Assembly (NCBI GenBank): GCA_002422605.1 | Contig: DISW01000008.1 | Span: 1 to 64,000, forward strand | Length of the DNA stretch: 64,000 bases | Direction: 5' to 3' | Source of the DNA: Bacteriovoracaceae bacterium UBA6200 | GTDB taxonomy: Bacteria; Bdellovibrionota; Bacteriovoracia; Bacteriovoracales; Bacteriovoracaceae | Part shown: in pieces, positions 52,688 to 61,028 of the stretch | Layout: every line of letters starts with the position of its first letter | How positions within the stretch are numbered: the first letter of the stretch is position 1 | Translations under genes and position numbers: made by a program | Notes under the pieces: generated by a model | Seen by the model: only the letters and a program-made list of their open reading frames with translations | What the model was told of the DNA's origin: nothing | The model's database searches: none

Positions 52688-53614
52688 GTGAAATTAATTC
52701 TATTGCTACTTCTGGGTATGAGCATTGCTCATGCCCAGGTTAAAAACCCAGCCCCCGTACTTCTCGATAAAATAGTCGCTGTTGTAAACACGCGAGTTAT
52801 TTCCTTATCTGAAATACAACGTATTGAATCCACCCTTGAAGCTCGTAGAGAAGTGTCGCCGCTTATTTACAGTGAAAAGAAATATACTCAAAAAGAGTTG
52901 ATCGATACTGTTATCCGCTCATTTATCATCCGCGATAAAATCAATGCTCAAGGGTATGTGATTAATGATGATGCAGTGGAATCAAGAATCAGAATGACAG
53001 AAGAACGCATTGGCCTTCGCCGTGCCGACCTTTTGGAGTTTTTGAAAACGAAAGGGCTGACCTACGAAGAGTACTTTGAAGTTATTCGCGAAACTATGGA
53101 ATACAATATCTTCGCCCAGAGAATCATTGCTCCATTAATTTCCGTCACTGAACAAGAAATTAAAAATGAGTATTACCGAAGAAATAGCACCAATAATGCG
53201 CTTTCTTTTAAATACAATCTCGTTGATTTTTACATATCAGAAGAAAAGTTAATTGATAAAAATGAAGACCGTTTCCTTGCTGTCTTAAAAGACTATCAAC
53301 TAACCGGGAAACTTCCTGAAGAATATAGAAGCCTTGAAACCAATCATCTTGAAAATCTAAACGAAGATGGTCTGGCGAAAGAACTCTCAAAAATCTTAAA
53401 AGTTACTGCTGAAGGATCTTTTTCTAAATCGATCTCCCTTAATAAATATCTCCACGTCTTCTATGTTCAGAAGAAAGATTTAGTTGAGTCCCAGGAATTT
53501 TTAAAACATAAAGATCAAATCCAAAACGAGATCTTCATGTCTAAAGGCAAATCAGTTAGTGATAACTGGTTTGATCGTGAATACTCCAACTACTATATAA
53601 AAACTTTGATTTAA
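52688..53614 (+). CDS. surA-like: SurA-like periplasmic chaperone without parvulin domain
   Basis: A 308-residue protein with a GTG start and a signal peptide (I-L-L-L-L-L-G-M, cleavage after A-H-A). Residues 25-155 match the SurA N-terminal chaperone domain (L-D-K-I-V-A-V-V-N-T-R-V-I-S-L-S-E, I-N-A-Q-G-Y). The following 150 residues lack the Gly-Gly and His-Ile-Leu motifs of parvulins, so this is a PPIase-free SurA. It probably carries unfolded outer-membrane proteins and may work with the parvulin encoded 12 bases upstream. It is followed by pdxA after one base, keeping the enterobacterial surA-pdxA linkage. Confidence 0.82.
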   Translation: MKLILLLLLGMSIAHAQVKNPAPVLLDKIVAVVNTRVISLSEIQRIESTLEARREVSPLIYSEKKYTQKELIDTVIRSFIIRDKINAQGYVINDDAVESRIRMTEERIGLRRADLLEFLKTKGLTYEEYFEVIRETMEYNIFAQRIIAPLISVTEQEIKNEYYRRNSTNNALSFKYNLVDFYISEEKLIDKNEDRFLAVLKDYQLTGKLPEEYRSLETNHLENLNEDGLAKELSKILKVTAEGSFSKSISLNKYLHVFYVQKKDLVESQEFLKHKDQIQNEIFMSKGKSVSDNWFDREYSNYYIKTLI

Positions 53615-53615
53615 T

Positions 53616-54551
53616 ATGAAAGTTTACATCACCCAGGGCCATGAACAAGGTATTGGGCTAGAAGTTTTTTTCAAAGCTTGTCTATTGATGAGTGAGGATG
53701 ACTTATCGTATTTTAAGCTGCTGGCATTTAAAACGGCAGTTTCTCAGACAATCAAAACCTTAAGAATCCCCTATAAACTAGAAGAGGACCGCATTGTTCT
53801 AGCGGGTAGAGAGATTCAGGTTTCATGGCTAGAAGACATTAATCATTCTCAAAGTTTTACGGCGATAGAACTCGGCATGAAACTATGTGAGAGTGGTGGA
53901 GTTCTTTTCACATTACCCACCTCCAAAGACCAGTTTCCAGGCTTTCCTGGGCATACAGAGTATTTCCGCACCTTCTACAAGCGGCCCGAGCTCGGAATGT
54001 TTTTTTCTTCTCCCAAACTTAAAGTGCTGCTTCTCTCAGATCACGTTCCCATAAACAAGTTATCTCAGCTCATGACGGAAGAAATAATCTACTCAAGATT
54101 AGTTGCAGCAATCGCGACACTTCAAAAGTGGAGTTGGCCGGTTAGGCGCATCCTAGTATCCGGCCTTAATCCTCATGCAGGCGAGCAAGGTCTTATCGGA
54201 CATGAAGACCCACGAATTGCGGCGGCCATTTCACGAGTTCGTTCCAAATTTAAATTAGATGTCATGGGACCAATACCTGGTGATACAATGCTCTTGGAGA
54301 AAAAATCTCCGGAAGATATTCTGGTCTATTTATTTCATGACCAGGGTTTAGGAGTGTTTAAGGGACTTCAGGGTTTCATAGGTTCAAATATAACTTTGGG
54401 ATTACCTTATCCACGTTTTAGTCCAGATCACGGTACTTCTTTTTCTTTGTTTGGAAAAAACCAAGCTGATTATCGTGGCTGCGCCTATGCACTAAAAGAA
54501 GCAGTGTCATTGTTTAAAAAGGTCTCATATGGAAAAGATTCAAGTAATTAA
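53616..54551 (+). CDS. pdxA: 4-hydroxythreonine-4-phosphate dehydrogenase (divergent)
   Basis: A 311-residue vitamin B6 pathway enzyme (E. coli 329). It retains the three His metal ligands: S-D-H-V-P-I-N, G-L-N-P-H-A-G-E-Q-G and F-H-D-Q-G-L, plus D-H-G-T-S-F near the end. The N-terminal motif is altered: I-T-Q-G-H-E-Q-G-I-G instead of the usual I-T-x-G-D-P-x-G-I-G, so substrate or cofactor handling may differ. Its 3' end overlaps uvrA by 23 bases, and it follows the SurA-like gene by one base. The start has a weak ribosome binding site, suggesting translational coupling. Confidence 0.85.
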   Translation: MKVYITQGHEQGIGLEVFFKACLLMSEDDLSYFKLLAFKTAVSQTIKTLRIPYKLEEDRIVLAGREIQVSWLEDINHSQSFTAIELGMKLCESGGVLFTLPTSKDQFPGFPGHTEYFRTFYKRPELGMFFSSPKLKVLLLSDHVPINKLSQLMTEEIIYSRLVAAIATLQKWSWPVRRILVSGLNPHAGEQGLIGHEDPRIAAAISRVRSKFKLDVMGPIPGDTMLLEKKSPEDILVYLFHDQGLGVFKGLQGFIGSNITLGLPYPRFSPDHGTSFSLFGKNQADYRGCAYALKEAVSLFKKVSYGKDSSN

Positions 54552-57324
54552 GGCCAAAGTCCATAATTTAAAAAACATTGATGTTTCTCTGCCTCGTCAT
54601 TCATTAACCGTTATAACTGGACCCTCCGGTTCCGGAAAATCTTCACTGGCCTTCGATACAATTTATGCTGAAGGACAACGTAGATATATTGAATCACTCT
54701 CTAGTTATGCTCGCCAATTTATAGGGCAAGTAGAAGCACCTGAAGTAGAAAGTATAACTGGTCTTTCTCCGGCCATTGCCATTGACCAGAAATCAACCAA
54801 TAAGAATCCTCGTTCCACAGTCGGAACCATCACCGAAGTTTATGATTATTTGAGGCTTCTTTATGCCCGTTTGGGTGATGCCCATTGCCCTGAGACAGGG
54901 GAGAAGGTTGCCAAACAATCTCCTCAACAAATTGTTGAATCCATTCGCAAATTCAAAACCGGGACAAAACTTCAAATTCTCTCACCTGTTATAAGATCCA
55001 AGAAAGGGGAGCATAAAGAAGAGTTGGCGAAATTTGCCAGTATGGGATTTTCCCGCATAAGACTAAATGGCGAGATTCTAAACCTTGAAGATAATTTAAG
55101 TATTAACAAGGCCCGATTAAATAATATTGATATCGTGATTGATCGCCTGGTTATGAAAGAGGGTATAGAATCCCGTTTAACTGAATCTGTTGAGCAGGCC
55201 TTGAAATTATCTGACGGCTATTTAATCCTTCTGGCCAACGATGAAGAACATTTTTATTCGGAAAACAATTATTCTTTTAAATCCGGCAAAAGTTATCCGG
55301 ATCTCGAACCCAGATTATTCTCATTCAATTCTCCACTAGGGGCTTGTCCCATCTGTAATGGCCTTGGAATTTCTAAACGCTTTGATGTGGATAGTTTACT
55401 GGTAGATGAGAATCTTTCTTTAGAAGAAAGCGCCATGCCGATTGTTAAGAAGAATTCGTTTTTATGGCAGATGGTCCGCTCAGTTGCAGCAGCTGAGAAA
55501 GCAAATCTTGAAAAACCCTATAAAAAGCTTTCGGATAAATTCAAACAAGTCCTCTATTACGGTGGAGACAAAGTTTATACCTATAAATTTGAGTCAGAAA
55601 ACTCCTCATGGAATTTTAAAAAAGAATTTCCCGGAATCGTCAGTTGGCTGGAAAAAAAGTATAACGAGTCGGAGTCAGAAAAAACACGCTCAGATTTAGA
55701 AGAATACATGATCATCAAGAAGTGTTCTGGTTGCAAAGGACAGAAATTAAATCCTTTTGCCCTCGCCGCTACAATTGATGGCCAATCCATCATGGACGTC
55801 TGCGATTTATCTATTCAAGACGCTTCTGACTTTTTTGATAAACTCAAATTCACAGGCAATCGAGCTATCATTGCTGATAAAGTATTAAAAGAAGTGCGCG
55901 ATCGTTTAAAATTTCTTCTAAACGTCGGACTCAATTATCTCACTCTTAACCGGGATGCAGTTACTCTCTCCGGTGGTGAATCCCAAAGGATTCGACTGGC
56001 CACACAGATTGGTTCAGCTCTCTCAGGTGTTCTATATGTCCTTGATGAACCTAGCATTGGTCTCCATCAACGTGATAATGAAAAACTCATTCAAACTCTT
56101 ATTAATTTAAGAAATTTAGGAAATACCGTTTTAGTTGTTGAGCACGATGAAGACACGATGAATGCCAGTGATTATCTCATTGATATGGGTCCAGGAGCTG
56201 GCCTCCATGGTGGTACCGTCGTGGCTGCCGGAACACCAGAGGAAGTTAAAAAGAATAAGAATAGTATTACTGGTAGATATCTTGCTGGGGCCAGATCAAT
56301 TGAAGTTCCCAAAAAACGCCGAAGTTTTGAAAATTATATCGTTCTTAATAAGGCGCGAGAGCATAACTTAAAAGATGTAACTCTTAAACTACCTCTGGGC
56401 GGCATGACCTGTATAACGGGTGTTTCCGGTTCAGGTAAATCAACTTTGGTTCATAAGATTTTGGTTCCTGCGATAAAGAATCATCTTTCAAGAGGAAGAC
56501 GAGGAAGCACACAAAGCTACCAGTCCATCACTGGGGTTAATCATATTCAAAGTCTCATTGAACTCGACCAATCTCCTATTGGAAGAACTCCTCATTCCAA
56601 TCCAGCCACTTACACGGGCTTATTCGATAACATCAGAAATATCTTTTCCATGACGACGGAATCAAAAGTCAGGGGATATAAGCCTGGTCGATTTTCCTTT
56701 AATGTTAAAGGTGGCCGCTGTGAAACTTGCGAAGGTAACGGTGTGTTAAAAATCGAAATGCATTTCCTTCCAGATGTATTTGTAACTTGTTCTGAGTGCA
56801 GGGGCTCCCGCTATAATAATGAAACTCTGTCCATTTTATATCGAGGAAAGAACATCGCAGATGTTCTCAATATGAGTATTGAGGAAGCAGAACCTTTTTT
56901 TGAAAATCATCCAAAGATTAACCGCGCCCTCAAGGTGCTTAATTCTGTTGGACTTGGTTACATTAAACTAGGTCAGCCTGCTACAACTCTTTCTGGAGGA
57001 GAAGCCCAGCGTTTAAAACTTTCTCGTGAACTTTCCAAAGCGGTTAAGGGTTCAACTCTTTATGTTCTGGATGAGCCAACCACCGGACTACATTTTGAAG
57101 ATATTAAGATTCTGCTTAAGGCCCTTAACCAATTAGTTGAACAGGGTCATTCGCTATTAATCATTGAGCATAATTTAGATGTGATAAAAACTGCTGACTG
57201 GGTAATTGATTTAGGGCCCGAAGGCGGTAAAGGTGGAGGTGAGATCGTTGCCGAAGGAACCCCTGAGATAGTGGCCAAAGTTAAGACATCTCACACCGGT
57301 CGTTATCTGCGTAAGATGTTGTAA
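54529..57324 (+). CDS. uvrA: Excinuclease ABC subunit A
   Basis: A 931-residue DNA damage sensor (E. coli 940). It has two ABC ATPase modules: Walker A G-P-S-G-S-G-K-S-S near residue 30 with signature L-S-G-G-E-S-Q-R, and G-V-S-G-S-G-K-S-T near 635 with L-S-G-G-E-A-Q-R. Zinc modules C-P-I-C / C-S-G-C and C-E-T-C / C-S-E-C are complete. Together with UvrB it finds bulky lesions; Mfd, encoded at the start of this gene cluster, delivers stalled sites to it. AAGG precedes the ATG inside the end of pdxA. Confidence 0.98.
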   Translation: MEKIQVIKAKVHNLKNIDVSLPRHSLTVITGPSGSGKSSLAFDTIYAEGQRRYIESLSSYARQFIGQVEAPEVESITGLSPAIAIDQKSTNKNPRSTVGTITEVYDYLRLLYARLGDAHCPETGEKVAKQSPQQIVESIRKFKTGTKLQILSPVIRSKKGEHKEELAKFASMGFSRIRLNGEILNLEDNLSINKARLNNIDIVIDRLVMKEGIESRLTESVEQALKLSDGYLILLANDEEHFYSENNYSFKSGKSYPDLEPRLFSFNSPLGACPICNGLGISKRFDVDSLLVDENLSLEESAMPIVKKNSFLWQMVRSVAAAEKANLEKPYKKLSDKFKQVLYYGGDKVYTYKFESENSSWNFKKEFPGIVSWLEKKYNESESEKTRSDLEEYMIIKKCSGCKGQKLNPFALAATIDGQSIMDVCDLSIQDASDFFDKLKFTGNRAIIADKVLKEVRDRLKFLLNVGLNYLTLNRDAVTLSGGESQRIRLATQIGSALSGVLYVLDEPSIGLHQRDNEKLIQTLINLRNLGNTVLVVEHDEDTMNASDYLIDMGPGAGLHGGTVVAAGTPEEVKKNKNSITGRYLAGARSIEVPKKRRSFENYIVLNKAREHNLKDVTLKLPLGGMTCITGVSGSGKSTLVHKILVPAIKNHLSRGRRGSTQSYQSITGVNHIQSLIELDQSPIGRTPHSNPATYTGLFDNIRNIFSMTTESKVRGYKPGRFSFNVKGGRCETCEGNGVLKIEMHFLPDVFVTCSECRGSRYNNETLSILYRGKNIADVLNMSIEEAEPFFENHPKINRALKVLNSVGLGYIKLGQPATTLSGGEAQRLKLSRELSKAVKGSTLYVLDEPTTGLHFEDIKILLKALNQLVEQGHSLLIIEHNLDVIKTADWVIDLGPEGGKGGGEIVAEGTPEIVAKVKTSHTGRYLRKML

Positions 57325-57383
57325 AGACTTCTTAGTGGCATCTTATACTCAAGTAATCAGCGAAATTTCTCGATAAGCAACGA

Positions 57384-59339
57384 ATGGGTCAATGGACTTT
57401 CATTCTTCTCATTTTTCTCGGAGTTTTTACCACTCCAGTTCAGGCATCTAAGGATTGTCTTCAAGGGGAATGCGTTCCCACACTGCTTACTAGATTAGAA
57501 AATCTATCTCAGCTTTATCAAAAAGACTGTTTCCCCAAAGGTGTCGCCCCTTCTAAAGTCGAAGCTCATTATGAAACTCACGGCCTTTCAGAAAAATGTT
57601 GGAAATACATTACTGAAATAAATCATTTAGATACCGAACTTTTAAAACACCAATCTCAACTCGAGGGTAGGTTAGATTGTTCTCAAGGCCAATGCCAAAC
57701 CCTTGCTAATAACACTCCCGGGCTTAATAATCTTCAAGATATTAATCAGGAACTAAGTTGTACTCCGGCCAAAAAAAAACAAGTTGAAGATGCATGCACC
57801 GGTGATCTTTCCTGTGTCTTTGCCACATCTGCTTTAAGTCTCTCCACCCTGGGAGTAGGTGGTCTGGTCGCAGAGAACCTTCTCCCAAAAAACTATAAGC
57901 CCAAAAACTGCAATCTTTCTAATGACAGTTGTGTAACCCAACTTGCGACTTCTTTTCTAAAAGCCGCGACAACTTACTTCACTGCTGTATGGGACATCCT
58001 AAAATTGGCAGGAAATGCTGCTGGAAAAAAGATGACGGAATTTTGGAACTGGGTTTCAGGCGCTGAAAATCATTCCTCAACTTCTCAACTTGCTTTGGCC
58101 AAGGCTTCTGAAGATCCAGGCGTATTTCAGGCCTTATTAGATGACTTCCCCGGCACCATGGGGAAGATTTGGCAGACTTTTGTGGCCTCGTTAAAAGAGT
58201 GGCTTAAAAGTAGCATCTTCTGTCAGAAGTGGGAGGGTACTCCTCATTTTGGTAAATGCCTGCAGCCCACCAATAGTTACGACTGTCTTCCTTGTAAAAC
58301 ATTATTAACCGGTCTCTGTGGAATATCAGGCACACTTGTTGCCGAGGTTGTACCGGCCTTCCTTACCGGAGGATTGATTACTGCGGTAAAACAAGGTGTG
58401 AGTGGAGCGGCTAAAATTTCCAGACTCTTTAAGGTTTCCGCCAAAGGTATGATGGCGGTTAAGAAGACAAGTCTTGCACCCAGAGCTGCCTTATTAACAA
58501 AGAGTCTTGCTCTGGCCAAAACGGCAATCAGTACATCACTTAAGGCCATTCGCACCTATACTTTGTCGCCCATGAGAGCGGCCATGAAAAATTCTTATCA
58601 GGCCATTTCTATGCTGGCGAAAAAGGGAACCGTCTACGTGGCGCAATCCTCTACCGGAAAAACTATCTTCTTTTCAGGTAGAGTTTTGAAAACATCTTTA
58701 AAAGTCGTTTTACTTCCGGTTGATAACCCTTTGGTTACGATGTCATACAAAGCCGGAATGAGAACGGTAGAAAAAGCATTCAAATTTGGAGCCCCTAAAT
58801 TAGGAGTAAAAACTGCTGCGACCTCTGCCATTATTGAATCGAATGCGAAACTAGAACCATTGCTGGCCAAAATACAATTGACGAAAATGCCGGCCAAAGT
58901 AAATGGTAAAAAACTTCTTTCGCTGGAACAAGAATTATTAACCGCCGTTACCCCAAAACGTCAGGCGCTTATTCGCTCAGCATTTAGTAAAGATAAGGCC
59001 AAACTCAGTGATATCATCAGTAATATTTATCCGGAGCTTCAATATGGTTCTCTGGCCAGGACGGTACCAAAAAGCAAACTTATTCAGGCCGAAAAAGAGC
59101 TATTGAAAGAGATCAATCGACTTCCAAGCGGAGGAGTGAAGCAGAGTCTGTTAAAAGATTATAAAACCCTGGTTGCGACCGGTACTAAACGTGAAGCAGT
59201 ACTTACTGCTTCTCAATTGAAACCTAAAAAACCGTTGGATATTCCGAATGTTCCTGCTGGAGCCGTAAAAGTTGTCTCACCAACTCTCAGGGGAACGCAG
59301 ATTAACAAAGACAAAGACAAAGACAAAGAGAAGAAATAA
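57384..59339 (+). CDS. Large exported Cys-rich protein, unknown function
   Basis: A 651-residue protein with a signal peptide (W-T-F-I-L-L-I-F-L-G-V-F, cleavage near V-Q-A). Residues 25-310 hold many Cys in small pairs (D-C-L-Q-G-E-C, D-C-S-Q-G-Q-C, D-C-L-P-C), probably disulphides outside the cytoplasm. Residues about 310-350 are hydrophobic and Gly-rich (A-E-V-V-P-A-F-L-T-G-G-L-I-T-A-V), and the C-terminal half is basic and Ala/Ser/Lys-rich with helices, ending in a K-D-K-D-K-D-K repeat. The layout resembles a secreted multi-domain effector or surface protein, but no catalytic motif is seen. It lies about 60 bases after uvrA and ends at a terminator. Confidence 0.7.
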   Translation: MGQWTFILLIFLGVFTTPVQASKDCLQGECVPTLLTRLENLSQLYQKDCFPKGVAPSKVEAHYETHGLSEKCWKYITEINHLDTELLKHQSQLEGRLDCSQGQCQTLANNTPGLNNLQDINQELSCTPAKKKQVEDACTGDLSCVFATSALSLSTLGVGGLVAENLLPKNYKPKNCNLSNDSCVTQLATSFLKAATTYFTAVWDILKLAGNAAGKKMTEFWNWVSGAENHSSTSQLALAKASEDPGVFQALLDDFPGTMGKIWQTFVASLKEWLKSSIFCQKWEGTPHFGKCLQPTNSYDCLPCKTLLTGLCGISGTLVAEVVPAFLTGGLITAVKQGVSGAAKISRLFKVSAKGMMAVKKTSLAPRAALLTKSLALAKTAISTSLKAIRTYTLSPMRAAMKNSYQAISMLAKKGTVYVAQSSTGKTIFFSGRVLKTSLKVVLLPVDNPLVTMSYKAGMRTVEKAFKFGAPKLGVKTAATSAIIESNAKLEPLLAKIQLTKMPAKVNGKKLLSLEQELLTAVTPKRQALIRSAFSKDKAKLSDIISNIYPELQYGSLARTVPKSKLIQAEKELLKEINRLPSGGVKQSLLKDYKTLVATGTKREAVLTASQLKPKKPLDIPNVPAGAVKVVSPTLRGTQINKDKDKDKEKK

Positions 59340-59372
59340 AAAAGGCCCTCTTGCGAGGGCCCTCTTTTTTCA
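59338..59372. terminator. Bidirectional terminator between the exported protein gene and atpE
   Basis: GGCCCTC and GAGGGCC form a perfect 7-bp stem with a TTGC loop. Plus-strand transcripts run into CTCTTTTTT and minus-strand ones into TTTTTTTA, so the convergent units both end here. Confidence 0.92.
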
Positions 59373-59388
59373 GAATTTAATTATAAAA

Positions 59389-59643
59389 TTAAACAGCTTT
59401 CTGAAGGATAAGGAACGCGATACCGAAACCGAAAAGAACTAGAGACTCGATAAGTGCAAGAGCAAGAATCATTGGAGTCTGAAGTTTTTCAGCAGCAGCT
59501 GGGTTACGAGCGATACCTTCAAGAGCTACAGAAGCAGCTTTACCTTGAGAAAGAGTTCCACCGATAACAGCAGAAGCGAAAGCAAGAGCAGCAGAAAGAA
59601 CTACCCATGAGTTTGTAGACATAGCAGTTTGAACAGTTTCCAT
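59389..59643 (-). CDS. atpE: ATP synthase Fo subunit c
   Basis: An 84-residue hairpin of two helices forming the rotor ring. The loop is A-R-N-P-A-A-A-E. The ion-binding carboxylate is Glu66 in L-A-L-I-E-S-L-V-L. Gln33 (L-S-Q-G-K-A) and Ser67 lie at positions that are sodium ligands in some species, though many proton-type rings share this pattern. AAGGGA precedes the ATG. It is the last gene before the bidirectional terminator, 30 bases after atpB. Confidence 0.97.
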   Translation of the reverse strand: METVQTAMSTNSWVVLSAALAFASAVIGGTLSQGKAASVALEGIARNPAAAEKLQTPMILALALIESLVLFGFGIAFLILQKAV

Positions 59644-59673
59644 TTGAAATCCCTTTGTTAAAAAATAATGATT

Positions 59674-60444
59674 CTAGTGACTATGTTCATGCTCACCATG
59701 ATCGTGATGAGCAGTGGCCATACCAATATAAATCATTGTTAAAAGTGTAAATACGAACGCTTGTAGAAAGCTTACGAAAATTCCCATTGCAAAGAACGGA
59801 ATTGGTACTAAGTACGGAACGAGTTCCGAAAAGATTCCTAAGATCAAATGGTCACCATCCATGTTTCCACGAAGACGAAGAGCAAGTGATAAAGGTCTTA
59901 CTGATACTGAGATTAATTCGATTGGGAAAATCAAGATAGCTAATGCAGGCATTGGACCAGCAAAGTGCTTCATGTAATTAACGAAACCAACAGCACGGAT
60001 ACCTTGGAAGTTGAAATAGATGAATGTGAAAATACCAAGAGCTAGTGTTGTATTTAAATTTTGGTTCGGAGTAATAGAACCAGGAATAACACCTAGAAGG
60101 TTATTAATAAGAATGAAAAGGAAGCAGAAGATAATATAAGAAAAATATTTCTTAGCACTCTCTTCACCCATAACAGTCTTAGAAGTATTGTACATTGCCT
60201 GGCCAAGAGCTTCTAAAATGTTACGAGTAGTAACGCCCTTATCAGGAATCACGTAATTTTTTACGCTAGAAATTTGTGCACGGTAAACTAAACCTGCCAC
60301 TACCATTACGATAGTACCAAAAATCAGGGCCAAAGTATGGGCCGGAAGATTAGTTGCATGAGCCGCTTCATAGAAAAAGTTGAAGCCACCTGCTGCAAAT
60401 GCAGATTGAGAAAGCAATAAGCCAATAAAACCAAGAAGTTTCAT
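59674..60444 (-). CDS. atpB: ATP synthase Fo subunit a
   Basis: A 256-residue membrane subunit that carries ions past the rotor. The stator arginine is in S-L-A-L-R-L-R-G-N-M, matching the family pattern, with Arg in place of the usual Phe after Leu. The N-terminus looks like a cleavable signal peptide (A-F-A-A-G-G), and the C-terminus is His-rich (H-H-D-H-G-E-H-E-H-S-H). I take the ATG at 60444, after AGGA; an ATG six bases earlier overlaps that site. It follows atpI-like closely. Confidence 0.95.
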   Translation of the reverse strand: MKLLGFIGLLLSQSAFAAGGFNFFYEAAHATNLPAHTLALIFGTIVMVVAGLVYRAQISSVKNYVIPDKGVTTRNILEALGQAMYNTSKTVMGEESAKKYFSYIIFCFLFILINNLLGVIPGSITPNQNLNTTLALGIFTFIYFNFQGIRAVGFVNYMKHFAGPMPALAILIFPIELISVSVRPLSLALRLRGNMDGDHLILGIFSELVPYLVPIPFFAMGIFVSFLQAFVFTLLTMIYIGMATAHHDHGEHEHSH

Positions 60445-60451
60445 ATACATC

Positions 60452-60817
60452 CTAACTATTTTGATAGTTGTTTTTAATACTTAAGACCTGAATTATCAAT
60501 TGGAAAAAGATGATCAGGAAGAGTTTTATAACTAGATCTTTATTGTAGAAGTAAATCAGGGCCACAATTGAAAATAACATCAGGAACTTAAGGGCCATAA
60601 GGCCTAAAACCTTCCCAACGCCCTGCTCCGCACCACCGCTAGCAGCAGTTGTCATTGATTGAACAATTTTAACCAGAAGAGTGTGGTTTAAAACTAAAAC
60701 AACCAGGGCCCCAAAAAGTGCCAGACTGTCTAAAGTCAGCCCCTTACCCAAAATGAGCACAGGAATAAGATTGAGTGATGAAAGGAGATAGAATTTTTTA
60801 TTTATTTTTTTTTCCAT
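60452..60817 (-). CDS. ATP synthase accessory membrane protein (AtpI-like)
   Basis: A 121-residue protein with four predicted membrane helices, in the position of atpI upstream of atpB. AtpI-type proteins help assemble the c-ring. The sequence is not strongly conserved in the family, so the call is mainly from helix pattern and location. Its start overlaps the end of the previous small gene by 16 bases, indicating coupled translation. Confidence 0.7.
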   Translation of the reverse strand: MEKKINKKFYLLSSLNLIPVLILGKGLTLDSLALFGALVVLVLNHTLLVKIVQSMTTAASGGAEQGVGKVLGLMALKFLMLFSIVALIYFYNKDLVIKLFLIIFFQLIIQVLSIKNNYQNS

Positions 60818-60990
60818 GAAACCATTATCATCTTTATTAAAATCAATGTTACGACGGCCAGTAATACACCCTGGGCAGCGCCTTGAGTGATGAAACCATG
60901 CTTTACTAATTCCTGAAAAACTAAGAAGACCCCAATTATCGTTGAGGGTAGACCGAGAGCAAGGGCCAGGGCTTTCTTCCAGCTAGTCAT
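60802..60990 (-). CDS. Small two-helix membrane protein, AtpZ-like
   Basis: A 62-residue protein with two membrane helices: L-G-L-P-S-T-I-I-G-V-F-L-V and G-V-L-L-A-V-V-T-L-I-L-I. AtpZ-type proteins with a similar Gly-rich first helix lie upstream of atpI and atpB in many bacteria. It would assist ATP synthase assembly or magnesium handling. The ribosome binding site is weak. The call rests on topology and gene order. Confidence 0.6.
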   Translation of the reverse strand: MTSWKKALALALGLPSTIIGVFLVFQELVKHGFITQGAAQGVLLAVVTLILIKMIMVSWKKK

Positions 60991-61028
60991 AAAGTAAACG
61001 TCATTTTGTTGCCAATAAGATAATGGAA

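Noticed and set aside
59290..59339. Possible phase-variable repeat at the end of the exported protein gene
   Set aside because: The repeat unit is six bases, so changes in copy number keep the reading frame and would only alter a charged tail.
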